A DNA stretch of 64,000 nucleotides from JBFHIZ01 sp963666475 (GCA_963666475.2 CAXXJM010000001.1:2108001-2172000), one strand, 5' to 3'. Positions 21,481-31,002 are shown, counted from the stretch's first letter. Notes: generated from the letters alone by a model not told the origin. Made by a program: numbers and translations.

Positions 21481-22515
21481 ATGGGGAAAAAGTTATTGGT
21501 ATTTGTTCAGGTACTATGTCTTCTTATTACTGGAATTGGATGTACAAATATAGATAATACTGTTTCAAAAGATGGAGTTGTAGAAAAGGAATACAAAATT
21601 GGAATTTCTTTTGATTCTTTTGTTATTGAAAGATGGCAAAAAGATCGAGATGTTTTTGTGGCAACAGCGAAAGAACTTGGAGCAACAGTAAATGTACAAA
21701 ATGCGAATGGAGAAACAGCAGAGCAGATCGAGCAGATCGAGTATTTGATTCAGGAAAAAATGGATGTAATTGTGGTGATTGCGACAGATGGTGATGCAAT
21801 GACCGATGTGATTCAAAAGGCAAAAGAAAAAGGAATCAAGGTAATTGCGTATGATCGACTGGTTATGAATGCAGATGTTGATTTATACATTTCATTTGAT
21901 AATGAAAAAGTTGGAGAACTGATGGCAGACGCAATAATCGACGAAAATCCAAGAGGCGGAGATATTATTGTAGCCTATGGTTCGCAAAAAGATAATAATG
22001 TAGAAATGGTCAAAACGGGATTTGAAAATAGAATCAAAGGAACCAATGTCCGCATTATAGTTCGTGGGTATTGTGATGGATGGGAAGCAGAAAAAGCATA
22101 TGATATTGTTTCCGAAGGAATTGATCACTACCCAAACATCGTTGGGGTGATGTGCGGAAATGATGACCTTGCAAGTAGTGCATTTCAAGCGCTTGCTAAG
22201 GAACGATTGGCTGGCAATGTCTCTCTTGTTGGTCAGGACGCAGACTTAATGGCGTGTCAGCGTATTGTAGAAGGAACGCAAAGTATGACGGTATACAAAC
22301 CGGTTGAAGAGCTTGCCAAGAAAGCTGCACAATATGCGGTCATGCTGGCTACTGGAGAAAAGATTGAGGTGGATAGTACGATTAATGATGATACTTATGA
22401 TGTACCTTATGTTAAGCTTGATCCAATCGCGGTTACAAAGGATAACATAGATGAAGTGATTATCCAAGGTGGATTCCATTATGAAGAAGAAGTTTATCTT
22501 AATATCAACCCTTGA
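21481..22515 (+). CDS. Sugar-binding lipoprotein, second binding protein of the sensing operon
   Basis: The 344-residue protein has a lipoprotein-type signal with C21 in LLITGIGC. The mature part is a type I periplasmic sugar-binding fold close to XylF: GISFDSFVIERWQKDRD, LIQEKMDVIVVIATDGDAM, KGIKVIAYDRLV and VVGVMCGNDD-like segments. It starts 11 bases after the regulator, on GGAG. The transporter behind it has its own binding protein, so this one is extra. It could deliver ligand to the sensor or to the same permease with other specificity. The role is inferred from position. Confidence 0.88.
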   Translation: MGKKLLVFVQVLCLLITGIGCTNIDNTVSKDGVVEKEYKIGISFDSFVIERWQKDRDVFVATAKELGATVNVQNANGETAEQIEQIEYLIQEKMDVIVVIATDGDAMTDVIQKAKEKGIKVIAYDRLVMNADVDLYISFDNEKVGELMADAIIDENPRGGDIIVAYGSQKDNNVEMVKTGFENRIKGTNVRIIVRGYCDGWEAEKAYDIVSEGIDHYPNIVGVMCGNDDLASSAFQALAKERLAGNVSLVGQDADLMACQRIVEGTQSMTVYKPVEELAKKAAQYAVMLATGEKIEVDSTINDDTYDVPYVKLDPIAVTKDNIDEVIIQGGFHYEEEVYLNINP

Positions 22516-22722
22516 TAAAGTATCAATAGCATATTTTTGTCATTAATAGCAAATTATTAATAATTTAAGAATAAAATGTGAACAAAATAAAAATATTACA
22601 TGAAAAAATGAAGAATGTTGTAAATAATTGCTACCCTTTCTGTGCTAAATTCTTAATATAAACAAATGTTTATAGCAAAAAACGTGTATTGCTGACTTGT
22701 TCAGCAGAAGGGAGCTTAGGTT

Positions 22723-23859
22723 ATGAGTAAGAAGTTAGTAGCAATTGTGTTATCACTTACTATGGTAGCAGCAGCATTAGTTGGTTGTGGAAACGCAACA
22801 AACACAGGAAGTACAAACACAGGTAGCACAACAAGTACAGAAACATCAACGACTGATACAACAGATACGACAGCTACAGTAGCAAAAGTAGGTGTTGCAA
22901 TGCCAACAAAAGATCTCCAGAGATGGAATCAGGATGGCGAGAACATGAAGAACCTTTTAGAAGCAGCAGGATATGAAGTGGATCTTCAGTTTGCAAACAA
23001 CGAAATCGCTACACAGGTTTCTCAGATTGAAAACATGATTTCAGGTGGATGCCAGGTATTAGTAATTGCTTCTATCGATGGTAGTGCTTTAGGAACAGTT
23101 TTAGCAACTGCAAAAGAAGAAGGAATTCCAGTAATTGCATATGACCGTTTAATTATGGATTCAGACGCTGTTTCATATTATGCAACATTTGATAACTACA
23201 TGGTAGGAACCATCCAGGGACAGTACATTGTAGATCAATTGGATCTTGATAATGTAGCAGGACCATTCAATATGGAATTAACAACAGGAGCACCAGACGA
23301 TAACAATGCTCGTTTCTTCTTTAGCGGGGCAATGGATGTATTACAACCATACATCGATGCTGGTAAATTAGTAGTTAAATCTGGACAGACAGCTTTCGAA
23401 GAAGTTGCTACTCCAAACTGGTCAACAGAAGAATCTCAGAAACGTATGGAAAACATCATCACAGCAAACTATGCTGATGGAACACAATTGGATGTAGTTA
23501 TGTGTTCAAATGACTCTACAGCACAGGGTGTTACAAATGCAATTGTTTCTTCATATAGCGGAGAAAACTTCCCAATTATCACTGGACAGGATTGTGATAT
23601 CGCATCTGTTAAGAATATCTTAGCTGGAAAACAATCTATGTCAATTTTCAAAGATACAAGAACTCTTGCAGCAAAAGTAGTTGAAATGGTTGATGCAATC
23701 CTTCTTGGAAAAGAAGTACCTGTAAACGACACCGCAACATATGATAACAACACAGGAATCATTCCTTCATACTTATGTGAACCAGTATTTGCTGATATGA
23801 ACAACTACAAAGAATTGTTAATCGATTCAGGATACTATTCAGAAGATCAGTTACAGTAA
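22723..23859 (+). CDS. chvE: Monosaccharide ABC transporter substrate-binding lipoprotein
   Basis: The 378-residue protein has a clear lipobox (LVGC, C22) and a Ser/Thr-rich linker (about 24-50). The binding domain has GVAMPTKDLQRWNQDGENM, GCQVLVIASIDGSAL, IPVIAYDRLIMD and MCSNDSTAQGV, the ChvE/multiple-sugar type. ATP-binding and permease genes of the matching type follow. Upstream, 207 bases without a gene hold a hairpin (TGCTGA, TCAGCA) just before the ribosome site and presumably the regulated promoter. Codon use looks more biased than in neighbours, as expected for a highly expressed binding protein. The exact sugar is not shown. Confidence 0.92.
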   Translation: MSKKLVAIVLSLTMVAAALVGCGNATNTGSTNTGSTTSTETSTTDTTDTTATVAKVGVAMPTKDLQRWNQDGENMKNLLEAAGYEVDLQFANNEIATQVSQIENMISGGCQVLVIASIDGSALGTVLATAKEEGIPVIAYDRLIMDSDAVSYYATFDNYMVGTIQGQYIVDQLDLDNVAGPFNMELTTGAPDDNNARFFFSGAMDVLQPYIDAGKLVVKSGQTAFEEVATPNWSTEESQKRMENIITANYADGTQLDVVMCSNDSTAQGVTNAIVSSYSGENFPIITGQDCDIASVKNILAGKQSMSIFKDTRTLAAKVVEMVDAILLGKEVPVNDTATYDNNTGIIPSYLCEPVFADMNNYKELLIDSGYYSEDQLQ

Positions 23860-23896
23860 TTCTTTAGAAACACTCTATGAAAGTGGAGTACTATAT

Positions 23897-23921
23897 AGGC
23901 GGACAACTTGTTTGTCCGCCT
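23897..23921 (+). promoter_or_regulatory. Intercistronic stem-loop after the binding-protein gene
   Basis: AGGCGGACAA pairs perfectly with TTGTCCGCCT over a five-base loop and has no T run. Such hairpins usually protect the upstream mRNA so that binding protein is made in excess. Confidence 0.7.
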
Positions 23922-23941
23922 AATTACAAGGAGGGATTTTT

Positions 23942-25474
23942 TTGGCTAATTATATTTTGGAAATGAAAAATATAACAAAAACTTTTTCAGGGGTCGTGGC
24001 GCTGGATAACGTAAATTTGCAAGTGGAGGAAGGCGAAATCCATGCTCTTGTAGGAGAAAATGGAGCCGGTAAATCTACACTAATGAACGTATTAAGTGGA
24101 GTATATCCACATGGAGATTATGAAGGGGATATCTTCTATGCTGGAGAAGAATGTATCTTCCGTAAAATAAACGATAGTGAAGAAAAGGGAATTGTTATTA
24201 TTCACCAGGAGTTGGCACTCGTGCCTTATTTATCCATTGGTGAAAATATGTTTTTTGGAAATGAACAAGGAAAGTTAGGGCTAGTGGATTGGAACGAAAC
24301 CTTCTTAAAAGCGGATAAATTACTCCGTACGGTTGGTTTGAAAGAAAGTTCTAAAACACTAATTAAAGATATAGGAGTCGGAAAGCAGCAGCTTGTAGAA
24401 ATTGCGAAAGCTTTAGCAAAAGATGTTAAGCTTTTAATTTTAGATGAGCCTACGGCATCATTAAATGAAACCGATTCTCAGAAATTGTTAGATTTGCTTT
24501 TGGAATTCAAAAAGCAGGGTATGACAGCAATTATTATTTCTCATAAACTGAATGAAATCTCATATGTTGCTGATCGTATTACCGTAATTCGAGATGGTTC
24601 GACCATTGAAACAATGGATAATCGAACTGGAGAGATTACGGAAGATCGTATCATTAAGGACATGGTTGGTAGGGATTTGACAGATCGTTTTCCAAAACGT
24701 GAGAATGTAAGCATTGGTGAAAAGAATTTCGAAGTAAAAGATTGGGTAGTACACCATCCATTGAATTCAGAGAGAAAAGTAGTAGATCATGTATCCATTC
24801 ACGCAAGAAAAGGAGAAGTCGTTGGTATTTCAGGCTTAATGGGAGCGGGACGTACCGAACTTGCCATGAGTGTCTTTGGAAAAAGTTATGGAAATGACAT
24901 CTCTGGACAGGTATATATTAATGGAAAAGAAGTACACCTAAATAATGTAAAACAGGCTATTGATAACAAGCTTGCATATGTAACGGAAGATCGAAAAGGA
25001 AATGGACTTATTTTGTCTAATCCAATTCGTGTAAATACGACCCTTGCGATGCTTTCAGCTGTGAGCAAAAATCATATCATCGACCAAGATAAAGAAGTTG
25101 AAGTAGCAAAAGAATACATTGAAAAACTTACGACAAAGTGTAGTTCGGAAGAACAAAAGGTTGGTAACTTAAGTGGAGGAAATCAGCAAAAAGTTCTTCT
25201 CGGTAAATGGATGTTTGCCGATCCGGATATTTTGATTTTGGATGAACCTACGAGAGGTATTGACGTAGGAGCGAAATACGAGATCTACTGTATCATCAAC
25301 CAGTTGGTAGATATGGGAAAATCCGTAATCATGATTTCATCTGAACTACCAGAAATATTAGGAATGTGTGACCGTATCTATGTAATGAGTGAAGGCAAGA
25401 TCGTAGGAGAGTTGTCGTCCGCAGAAGCAACGCAAGAAAAGATCATGTCTCACATATTACAAATAACAAGTTAA
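23942..25474 (+). CDS. mmsA: Monosaccharide ABC transporter ATP-binding protein (two ATPase domains)
   Basis: The 510-residue protein has two ABC domains, as in XylG/MglA/MmsA. The first has Walker A GENGAGKST near 39, and LLILDEPTASL. The second has a degenerate Walker A (GLMGAGRTE), signature LSGGNQQKV and LILDEPTRGID, typical of this family, in which the second site is partly inactive. It starts at TTG, seven bases after AAGGAGGG. It should power uptake of the sugar brought by the lipoprotein encoded upstream. The permease follows 28 bases later. Confidence 0.94.
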   Translation: MANYILEMKNITKTFSGVVALDNVNLQVEEGEIHALVGENGAGKSTLMNVLSGVYPHGDYEGDIFYAGEECIFRKINDSEEKGIVIIHQELALVPYLSIGENMFFGNEQGKLGLVDWNETFLKADKLLRTVGLKESSKTLIKDIGVGKQQLVEIAKALAKDVKLLILDEPTASLNETDSQKLLDLLLEFKKQGMTAIIISHKLNEISYVADRITVIRDGSTIETMDNRTGEITEDRIIKDMVGRDLTDRFPKRENVSIGEKNFEVKDWVVHHPLNSERKVVDHVSIHARKGEVVGISGLMGAGRTELAMSVFGKSYGNDISGQVYINGKEVHLNNVKQAIDNKLAYVTEDRKGNGLILSNPIRVNTTLAMLSAVSKNHIIDQDKEVEVAKEYIEKLTTKCSSEEQKVGNLSGGNQQKVLLGKWMFADPDILILDEPTRGIDVGAKYEIYCIINQLVDMGKSVIMISSELPEILGMCDRIYVMSEGKIVGELSSAEATQEKIMSHILQITS

Positions 25475-25502
25475 TCATTTTGCCGTAAGAAAGGGGAAAA
25501 AA

Positions 25503-26705
25503 ATGACGAAAGTATCTTCAATTATTAAGAAAAATACGATGGTTATCGCATTGATAATCGTGACCATACTCTTTGCATTTATGACACAAGGAAAGATTTT
25601 ACTTCCACAGAATATTACGAATTTGATATCACAAAATGCATATGTTGTAATCCTGGCAGTTGGTATGTTGCTCTGTATTTTGACAGGAGGTAACATTGAC
25701 TTATCTGTTGGTTCTGTAGTCGCTTTGGTAGGTGCGGTTGCAGGTAAATTGATTGTAGAGTGGAAAGTTAATATTGGTGTATCGATATTAATTACTTTAT
25801 TTGTTGGTGTTCTGATTGGAGCATGGCAAGGATTTTGGATTGCATATGTTCGAATCCCACCGTTTATTGTTACTTTGGCTGGAATGTTGCTTTGGAGAGG
25901 TGTTGCATTGATCATTCTTGACGGGTTAACAATATCTCCATTCCCAGACGTGTATTCAAATATCTTTAATAGTTATATTCCAGATATCTTTAGTGTAGAT
26001 TTATCTTCCTCAAATATCATGTTTTTAGGAAGCACAATAAAATCTGTTAACGTACTGACGATAATCATCGGAGCGGTAATCATCGCAGGATACATTATCT
26101 TCTCGTTGATTAATCGTAAAAAACGTGTTAGTAAAGGTTATGAAGTTCAAAGATTTACCACAATGTTGTTAAAGACTATTGTTCTTTCAATCGTTATTAT
26201 GCTCGTTACCTTGGAACTTGCATTTTATAAAGGTCTTCCAACAGGATTAATTATTCTTGCAGTTATCGTTGTAGTATATGCCTTCTTTACATCAAAAACT
26301 GTTCCTGGAAGACACTTATATGGTGTTGGAGGAAATGAGAAAGCTGCGAAATTATCTGGAATTGATACAAATCGAGTGTTATTTGGTGCATATACAAATA
26401 TGGCATTTTTGGCAGCAGTTGCAGCGTTATTCTGTGTAGCAAGATTTAATTCTGCAGCACCTACAGCAGGTACCAACTATGAGTTGGATGCAATCAGCTC
26501 ATGTTTCATTGGTGGCGCATCTGCTTACGGTGGAACAGGAACCGTAGGAGGAGCAGTAATCGGTGCTATTCTAATGGGTGTTATCAACAATGGTATGTCA
26601 ATTATGGGTGTTGATTCGAACTGGCAGAAGGTTGTAAAAGGTTTGGTATTGTTAGGAGCCGTTGCTTTTGACGTAGTTTCCAAAAGAAAAGAACAGACCA
26701 AATAA
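25503..26705 (+). CDS. mmsB: Monosaccharide ABC transporter permease
   Basis: The 400-residue inner membrane protein has about nine to ten helices and the BPD_transp_2 pattern of sugar permeases: LLCILTGGNIDLSVGSVVALVG near the start and GGNEKAAKLSGIDTNRVLFGAY before the last helices, where the ATPase docks. The stretch AISSCFIGGASAYGGTGTVGG is family-typical. It is the last gene of the transport operon; its terminator has been split from it by an insertion element. Confidence 0.94.
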   Translation: MTKVSSIIKKNTMVIALIIVTILFAFMTQGKILLPQNITNLISQNAYVVILAVGMLLCILTGGNIDLSVGSVVALVGAVAGKLIVEWKVNIGVSILITLFVGVLIGAWQGFWIAYVRIPPFIVTLAGMLLWRGVALIILDGLTISPFPDVYSNIFNSYIPDIFSVDLSSSNIMFLGSTIKSVNVLTIIIGAVIIAGYIIFSLINRKKRVSKGYEVQRFTTMLLKTIVLSIVIMLVTLELAFYKGLPTGLIILAVIVVVYAFFTSKTVPGRHLYGVGGNEKAAKLSGIDTNRVLFGAYTNMAFLAAVAALFCVARFNSAAPTAGTNYELDAISSCFIGGASAYGGTGTVGGAVIGAILMGVINNGMSIMGVDSNWQKVVKGLVLLGAVAFDVVSKRKEQTK

Positions 26706-26719
26706 ATATAAATAAAGAA

Positions 26720-26743
26720 AAATCTCAGTGTATACTGAGATTT
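26720..26743 (+). repeat. Left copy of the duplicated palindromic insertion target
   Basis: The 24-base palindrome AAATCTCAGTGTATACTGAG plus ATTT is identical to 27893-27916. It abuts the left end of the insertion element and has lost its T run, so it no longer forms a full terminator. Confidence 0.9.
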
Positions 26744-26759
26744 CAGACTGTAGACAAAG

Positions 26760-26785
26760 TCCACGACGAAAGTCGTGGATTTTTC
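26760..26785 (+). terminator. Terminator inside the left end of the element
   Basis: TCCACGAC and GTCGTGGA close on GAAA and lead into TTTTTC. It would stop transcripts entering from the sugar operon before the transposase start. Confidence 0.75.
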
Positions 26786-26876
26786 TTCGTCAAGAGCCAA
26801 GAAATCCAGTATTTATGGGACTTTTGTTGGTTTTTTTGGTATAATAGAAGTATCAAATATAAGGCGGTATACTCCT

Positions 26877-27530
26877 ATGTTATTGCAAGAACAAGATGAA
26901 AATCGGAAACAGGTACAAATCGTAAGTATGGATGATCTCGTTCCCAAAGATCATTTACTTCGAATCATTGATAAAGCAATCGATTGGACTTTCATTTATC
27001 CTCTCGTGGAAGATAAATATTCTCTAAATACCGGAAGACCAAGTATTGACCCAGTTACACTGATTAAAATTCCACTGATTCAATATCTGTATGGTATTAA
27101 AAGTATGCGTCAGACGATGAAAGAAATCGAAGTAAATATGGCTTATCGATGGTTCTTGAACTTAGATTTGTACGACTCAGTTCCGCACTTCTCTACGTTT
27201 GGAAAGAATTATACCAGACGGTTTCAAGATACCGATATTTTTGAGCAGATTTTCCAGCATATTTTAGAAGAATGTTATCGATTCAAGCTTGTAGACCCAA
27301 CCGAAATCTTTGTCGATGCAACACATGTCAAAGCAAGAGCAAACAATAAAAAGATGCAAAAGCGAATCGCTCATCAAGAAACCCTATTCTATAAAGAAAT
27401 GCTTCGTAAAGAAATCAATGAAGATCGTGCTGAGCACGGAAAGAAACCTCTGAAAGACAAAGACGATGACCATAAGCCAGGATCTGGAGGCGGTGATCAA
27501 TTCACAGAATACAAAGCAAAGAACATGTAA
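26877..27530 (+). pseudogene. IS1182-type transposase, N-terminal part
   Basis: The first 210 or so residues are intact from MLLQEQDENRKQVQ. They include the DUF772-like helical domain (DLVPKDHLLRIIDKAID, GRPSIDPVTLIKI) and the first catalytic Asp in EIFVDATHVKARANN. The frame then runs past GSGGGDQFTEYKAKNM to a stop at a deletion joint. The second Asp region is gone. The promoter has an extended -10 (TGGTATAAT, 26837-26845). Confidence 0.88.
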
Positions 27531-27793
27531 AACTGATTACAAGACATGTATGGGAACCATACATGGAACAGTGCGAAGAAATCCGGCATACGCTTGGAAT
27601 GAAGGAATTATATAGCAAACGAAAGGAAACCATAGAACGACTTTTTGGGACAGCCAAAGAGAATCATGGGTTCCGATATACACAAATGTATGGAAAAGCG
27701 AGGATGGAAATGAAGACCGCGCTTACCTTTGCGTGTATGAATTTAAAGAAACTTGCAAAAATCAAACAAGAATGGAACCTAGAAATGGCATAA
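27531..27793 (+). pseudogene. IS1182-type transposase, C-terminal part
   Basis: In another frame the sequence reads SKEHVKLITRHVWEPYMEQ from about 27512 onward and continues with KRKETIERLFGTAKENHGFRYTQ, which holds the catalytic Glu and the conserved YxxxK-like segment of the family, to a TAA. This part joins the N-terminal part through a deletion that also shifts the frame. Confidence 0.85.
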
Positions 27794-27892
27794 GAATAGG
27801 CTATTTCTTATGGTCATCTTAGTAAAACCATAAACAGAAGAAAAACAGAACCAGGAAACACCGTTTCATGGTTCTGCTTTGTCTACAGTCTG

Positions 27893-27923
27893 AAATCTCA
27901 GTGTATACTGAGATTTTTTTTTG
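27893..27923 (+). terminator. Right copy of the palindrome with T run: functional terminator of the sugar operon
   Basis: The same 24-base palindrome is followed by a T-rich tail (nine T in all), so this copy keeps terminator form. Confidence 0.85.
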
Positions 27924-27952
27924 TCCTATTCATATTCGTCATTATTACCATA

Positions 27953-27981
27953 TTGACACTACTCTATATATGGTATAGCAT
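27953..27981 (+). promoter_or_regulatory. Probable promoter of cobO
   Basis: TTGACA and TAGCAT are 17 bases apart. I see no cobalamin riboswitch in the 130 bases before the gene. Confidence 0.45.
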
Positions 27982-28048
27982 ATATATTAAAGTACAACAT
28001 ATAGGTATATAATTATCTAAATATTTAATTGTATAGAATGGAGAATAT

Positions 28049-28579
28049 ATGGGGCTTATTCATGTTTATACAGGTGATGGTAAGGGTAAAACAACGGCTG
28101 CGATAGGACTGGCAACAAGGTTTCTAGGACAGGGAGGTAAAGTCATTCTTGTGCAGTTCTTAAAGGGTCAAGAAACAGGAGAAGTGAAGTTTTTTGAAAA
28201 AAATGAAAACATCAGTGTATATAGACTTTCTAAAAACTATGGATTTACATTTACGATGAATGATCGTATAAAAGAAACTGTTAAGAAGGAACACCACCAG
28301 ATCCTAGAAAATGCATGTATTGATATGGAAAAATTTCAGAAACAAGGTGCTGTTCTAATGATTTTTGATGAGTGTGCAGGTGCATTGTCGACGTGCTTGT
28401 TGGATAAAAACGAGATCCTGAATATTTTGGATTCTTTACATGAAAATGTAGAAATTGTTTTGACGGGTAGAGATTTCCCAAACGAAATATTGGAGCTTGC
28501 AGATTATGTAAGTGATATTCATGCAGCAAAACATCCAATGGATCAGGGAATTATGGCAAGAAAAGGAATAGAGTTTTAA
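28049..28579 (+). CDS. cobO: Cob(I)alamin adenosyltransferase
   Basis: The 176-residue enzyme transfers the 5'-deoxyadenosyl group of ATP to cob(I)alamin, giving adenosylcobalamin (CobA/CobO/BtuR type). The P-loop GDGKGKTTAAIGLA is at residues 9-22, LVQFLKG follows, FDECAGAL holds the Asp-Glu pair, and the tail VLTGRDFP...ADYVSDIHAAKHP with GIMARKGIEF is family-typical. The ribonucleotide reductase that follows 26 bases later needs this cofactor, so the two are a natural functional pair on one transcript. Confidence 0.95.
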   Translation: MGLIHVYTGDGKGKTTAAIGLATRFLGQGGKVILVQFLKGQETGEVKFFEKNENISVYRLSKNYGFTFTMNDRIKETVKKEHHQILENACIDMEKFQKQGAVLMIFDECAGALSTCLLDKNEILNILDSLHENVEIVLTGRDFPNEILELADYVSDIHAAKHPMDQGIMARKGIEF

Positions 28580-28605
28580 TTATGAGAATGAGGAGGAAGC
28601 GTTAA

Positions 28606-30888
28606 ATGTTTGTAGAGGATTACTTGGGAAGCGATAATATTTTGGGCCAGGATATTTGGAACAATAAATATAGATATGGCGAGGAGAGCTTTGATGAGTG
28701 GATTGATCGAGTATCTGGTGGAAATCAGGAGGTTGGAGAATTAATCTATAAGAAGAAATTTTTATTTGCAGGAAGAATATTAGCAAATAGAGGACTATAT
28801 AAGTATGGAAAAAAGGTTACTTACTCAAATTGCTATGTAGTTACACCACCTGAAGATAATATTGAAAGCATTTTTGACACGGCAAAATCTCTTGCACGTA
28901 CGTATAGCTATGGAGGTGGATGTGGTGTTGATATAGGAAAACTGCGCCCAAAAGGAGCAGTGGTCCATAATGCAGCAGAAAGTACTAGTGGTTCCGTATC
29001 TTTTATGGATCTTTATTCGGTAGTTACAGAATTGATTGGTCAAAGTGGAAGACGTGGAGCGCTAATGATCAGTATCCCTTGTACACACCCAGATCTCGAA
29101 TCCTTTATTGATATTAAATCGGATTTGACAAAAGTGACGAAAGCGAATATTTCGATTCGAATCACGGATGAATTTATGGAGGCAGTAAAAGAGCATGCTC
29201 CATTTATGCTGACATTCCAAGTAGAAGATACCGGTCAGATGATTGAAAAAGAAGTCAATGCATTTGAAATATTTTCAAGAATCAGTGATATGAATTGGGA
29301 TTATGCAGAACCTGGTATGTTATTTTGGGATCGAATTGAAAAGTGGAATTTATTAGCGAATACCAAAGAATTTAAATTTGCAGGGACCAACCCTTGTGCA
29401 GAAGAACCACTTCCAGCGGGAGGTTCATGTCTTCTAGGTGCAATTAATCTTTCAGAGTATGTTCTTGAAAAAGAAGAAGGAAATGAGTTTGACTATGATA
29501 CCTTTAAAAAGGATGTACATACATGTGTAACTGCATTAAATGAAGTGCTTGATGAAGGCCTTCCTTTGCATCCACTTCAAGAGCAGCGAGAATCTGTAAG
29601 GGACTGGAGACAGATTGGACTTGGGGTTTTAGGAATTGCAGATTTGCTCATCAAACTAAAAATTCGATATGGTAGTGAAGAGAGCATCGAACTTTGCGAT
29701 TCTATTGCAAAGGAAATGGCAAATCAGGCTATTTACCAATCTGCAGTTCTTTCGAAGAAAAATGGTGCATTTCCAAAATGCAACATCGAAGAAATTATGA
29801 AAACACCTTTCTTCAAAGCAAATGTAGATGCAGAGGTAGCTGCATTTGTTAAAGAGGCAGGGGGACTGGCGAATTCACAATTACTTACCATCGCGCCGAC
29901 TGGAACACTGTCTACGATGTTAGGTATCTCTGGTGGAATTGAACCTATATACTCGAATTCATATACTAGAAAAACGGAAAGTCTGCATGGAGAAGATGTA
30001 TTCTACAAAGTATATACCCCATTTGTACAAGACTATATGACTGAGAACGGATTAATTGAAGAAGAGGATTTACCGGAATTTTTTGTTACGGCACAAACGT
30101 TAAATTATACGGAAAGAATCCAGATGCAGGCGGCATGGCAGAATCACATTGACGCTTCCATTAGTTCAACCGTAAATGTACCAAAGGAATTTACAAAAGA
30201 TGAAGTTCGTGCACTTTATTTCATGGCATGGAAAAATGGTCTAAAAGGAATTACAATCTTCCGTGATGGATGTAAGCGACTTGGGATACTTACAATGGGA
30301 GAAGAGGAAACAGCGGTAGAACTCAAAAGAGGCGATATTGTAAAAGTTTCCGATGCATGTATTGGAAAAAGAAGAACCTTACGAACTGGATGTGGAACCT
30401 TACATTGCGAAGCATTTTTTGATCCTTATACAGGTAGATTCATGGAAATATTTTTATCCAAGGGATCAAAAGGTGGATGTAATAGTTTCATGGTTGGGTT
30501 AAGTAGAATGATATCTCTGGCAGCAAGAGGTGGAATTGATATTGAAGATATTGTAGATCAATTGGAAAGTACCCTTGTGTGCTCATCCTATGCGGTGCGT
30601 ACAGCAACAAAACGTGACACTTCTCCTGGTTCAAGCTGTCCGATGTCCATTGGAAAGGCGTTAACAAATATGTATGAAGAAATGCAGGCAGAAATTGCGG
30701 AAAGAACTGATCGCGAAGATGTTGGGCCAGCTGAAGGCATGACTGTAGAAGTAAAAAAACCTAAGAAAAAATATGATAAGGTAGATGGTGCAAATGTAGT
30801 TAATCCATGTCCAATCTGTGGATTAGAACTAACTTTTGAAGGTGGATGCAATACGTGCAAAAGCTGTGGGTACTCAAAATGTGAGTAA
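28606..30888 (+). CDS. nrdJ: Adenosylcobalamin-dependent ribonucleoside-diphosphate reductase (class II)
   Basis: The 760-residue enzyme makes deoxyribonucleotides using a radical from adenosylcobalamin and works with or without oxygen. Visible active-site parts are the redox Cys in YSNCYVV (near 75), the N262-C264-E266 triad in NPCAEEPLP, SQLLTIAPTGTLSTMLG and GITIFRDGCK. The C-terminus has CGTLHCEAFF and a zinc-ribbon-like CPICG...CNTCKSCG, which is common in clostridial class II enzymes and feeds electrons. It starts at ATG with AGGAGG upstream and follows cobO. Confidence 0.95.
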   Translation: MFVEDYLGSDNILGQDIWNNKYRYGEESFDEWIDRVSGGNQEVGELIYKKKFLFAGRILANRGLYKYGKKVTYSNCYVVTPPEDNIESIFDTAKSLARTYSYGGGCGVDIGKLRPKGAVVHNAAESTSGSVSFMDLYSVVTELIGQSGRRGALMISIPCTHPDLESFIDIKSDLTKVTKANISIRITDEFMEAVKEHAPFMLTFQVEDTGQMIEKEVNAFEIFSRISDMNWDYAEPGMLFWDRIEKWNLLANTKEFKFAGTNPCAEEPLPAGGSCLLGAINLSEYVLEKEEGNEFDYDTFKKDVHTCVTALNEVLDEGLPLHPLQEQRESVRDWRQIGLGVLGIADLLIKLKIRYGSEESIELCDSIAKEMANQAIYQSAVLSKKNGAFPKCNIEEIMKTPFFKANVDAEVAAFVKEAGGLANSQLLTIAPTGTLSTMLGISGGIEPIYSNSYTRKTESLHGEDVFYKVYTPFVQDYMTENGLIEEEDLPEFFVTAQTLNYTERIQMQAAWQNHIDASISSTVNVPKEFTKDEVRALYFMAWKNGLKGITIFRDGCKRLGILTMGEEETAVELKRGDIVKVSDACIGKRRTLRTGCGTLHCEAFFDPYTGRFMEIFLSKGSKGGCNSFMVGLSRMISLAARGGIDIEDIVDQLESTLVCSSYAVRTATKRDTSPGSSCPMSIGKALTNMYEEMQAEIAERTDREDVGPAEGMTVEVKKPKKKYDKVDGANVVNPCPICGLELTFEGGCNTCKSCGYSKCE

Positions 30889-30962
30889 AGCAAAACCTGA
30901 TATTTAAATTTCAATAAGAAATGTTTGAAGAAATATCAGATTTCGGTTAATATAATATGGAT

Positions 30963-31002
30963 AGAGCTTCCTTGCGCTTTGTCGCAAAGAAGCTCTTTTT
31001 TT
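30963..31002 (+). terminator. Terminator after nrdJ
   Basis: AGAGCTTC pairs with GAAGCTCT, with a nested TTGCG/CGCAA stem in the loop, followed by a T run. Confidence 0.9.

Larger units (their letters stand above)
26744..27892 (+). mobile_element. Internally deleted IS1182-type insertion element
   Basis: The element of 1,149 bp has perfect 16-bp ends, CAGACTGTAGACAAAG and its inverse (27877-27892). It carries the two ends of one transposase gene with the middle missing. It is flanked by direct copies of a 24-base palindrome, matching the known habit of IS1182 relatives to insert in palindromes and duplicate them. Without a whole transposase it can move only if another copy supplies the enzyme. 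Confidence 0.88.

Noticed and set aside
27920..28048. Cobalamin riboswitch upstream of cobO
   Set aside because: The region is only about 130 bases, very AT-rich, and has no B12-box-like core.
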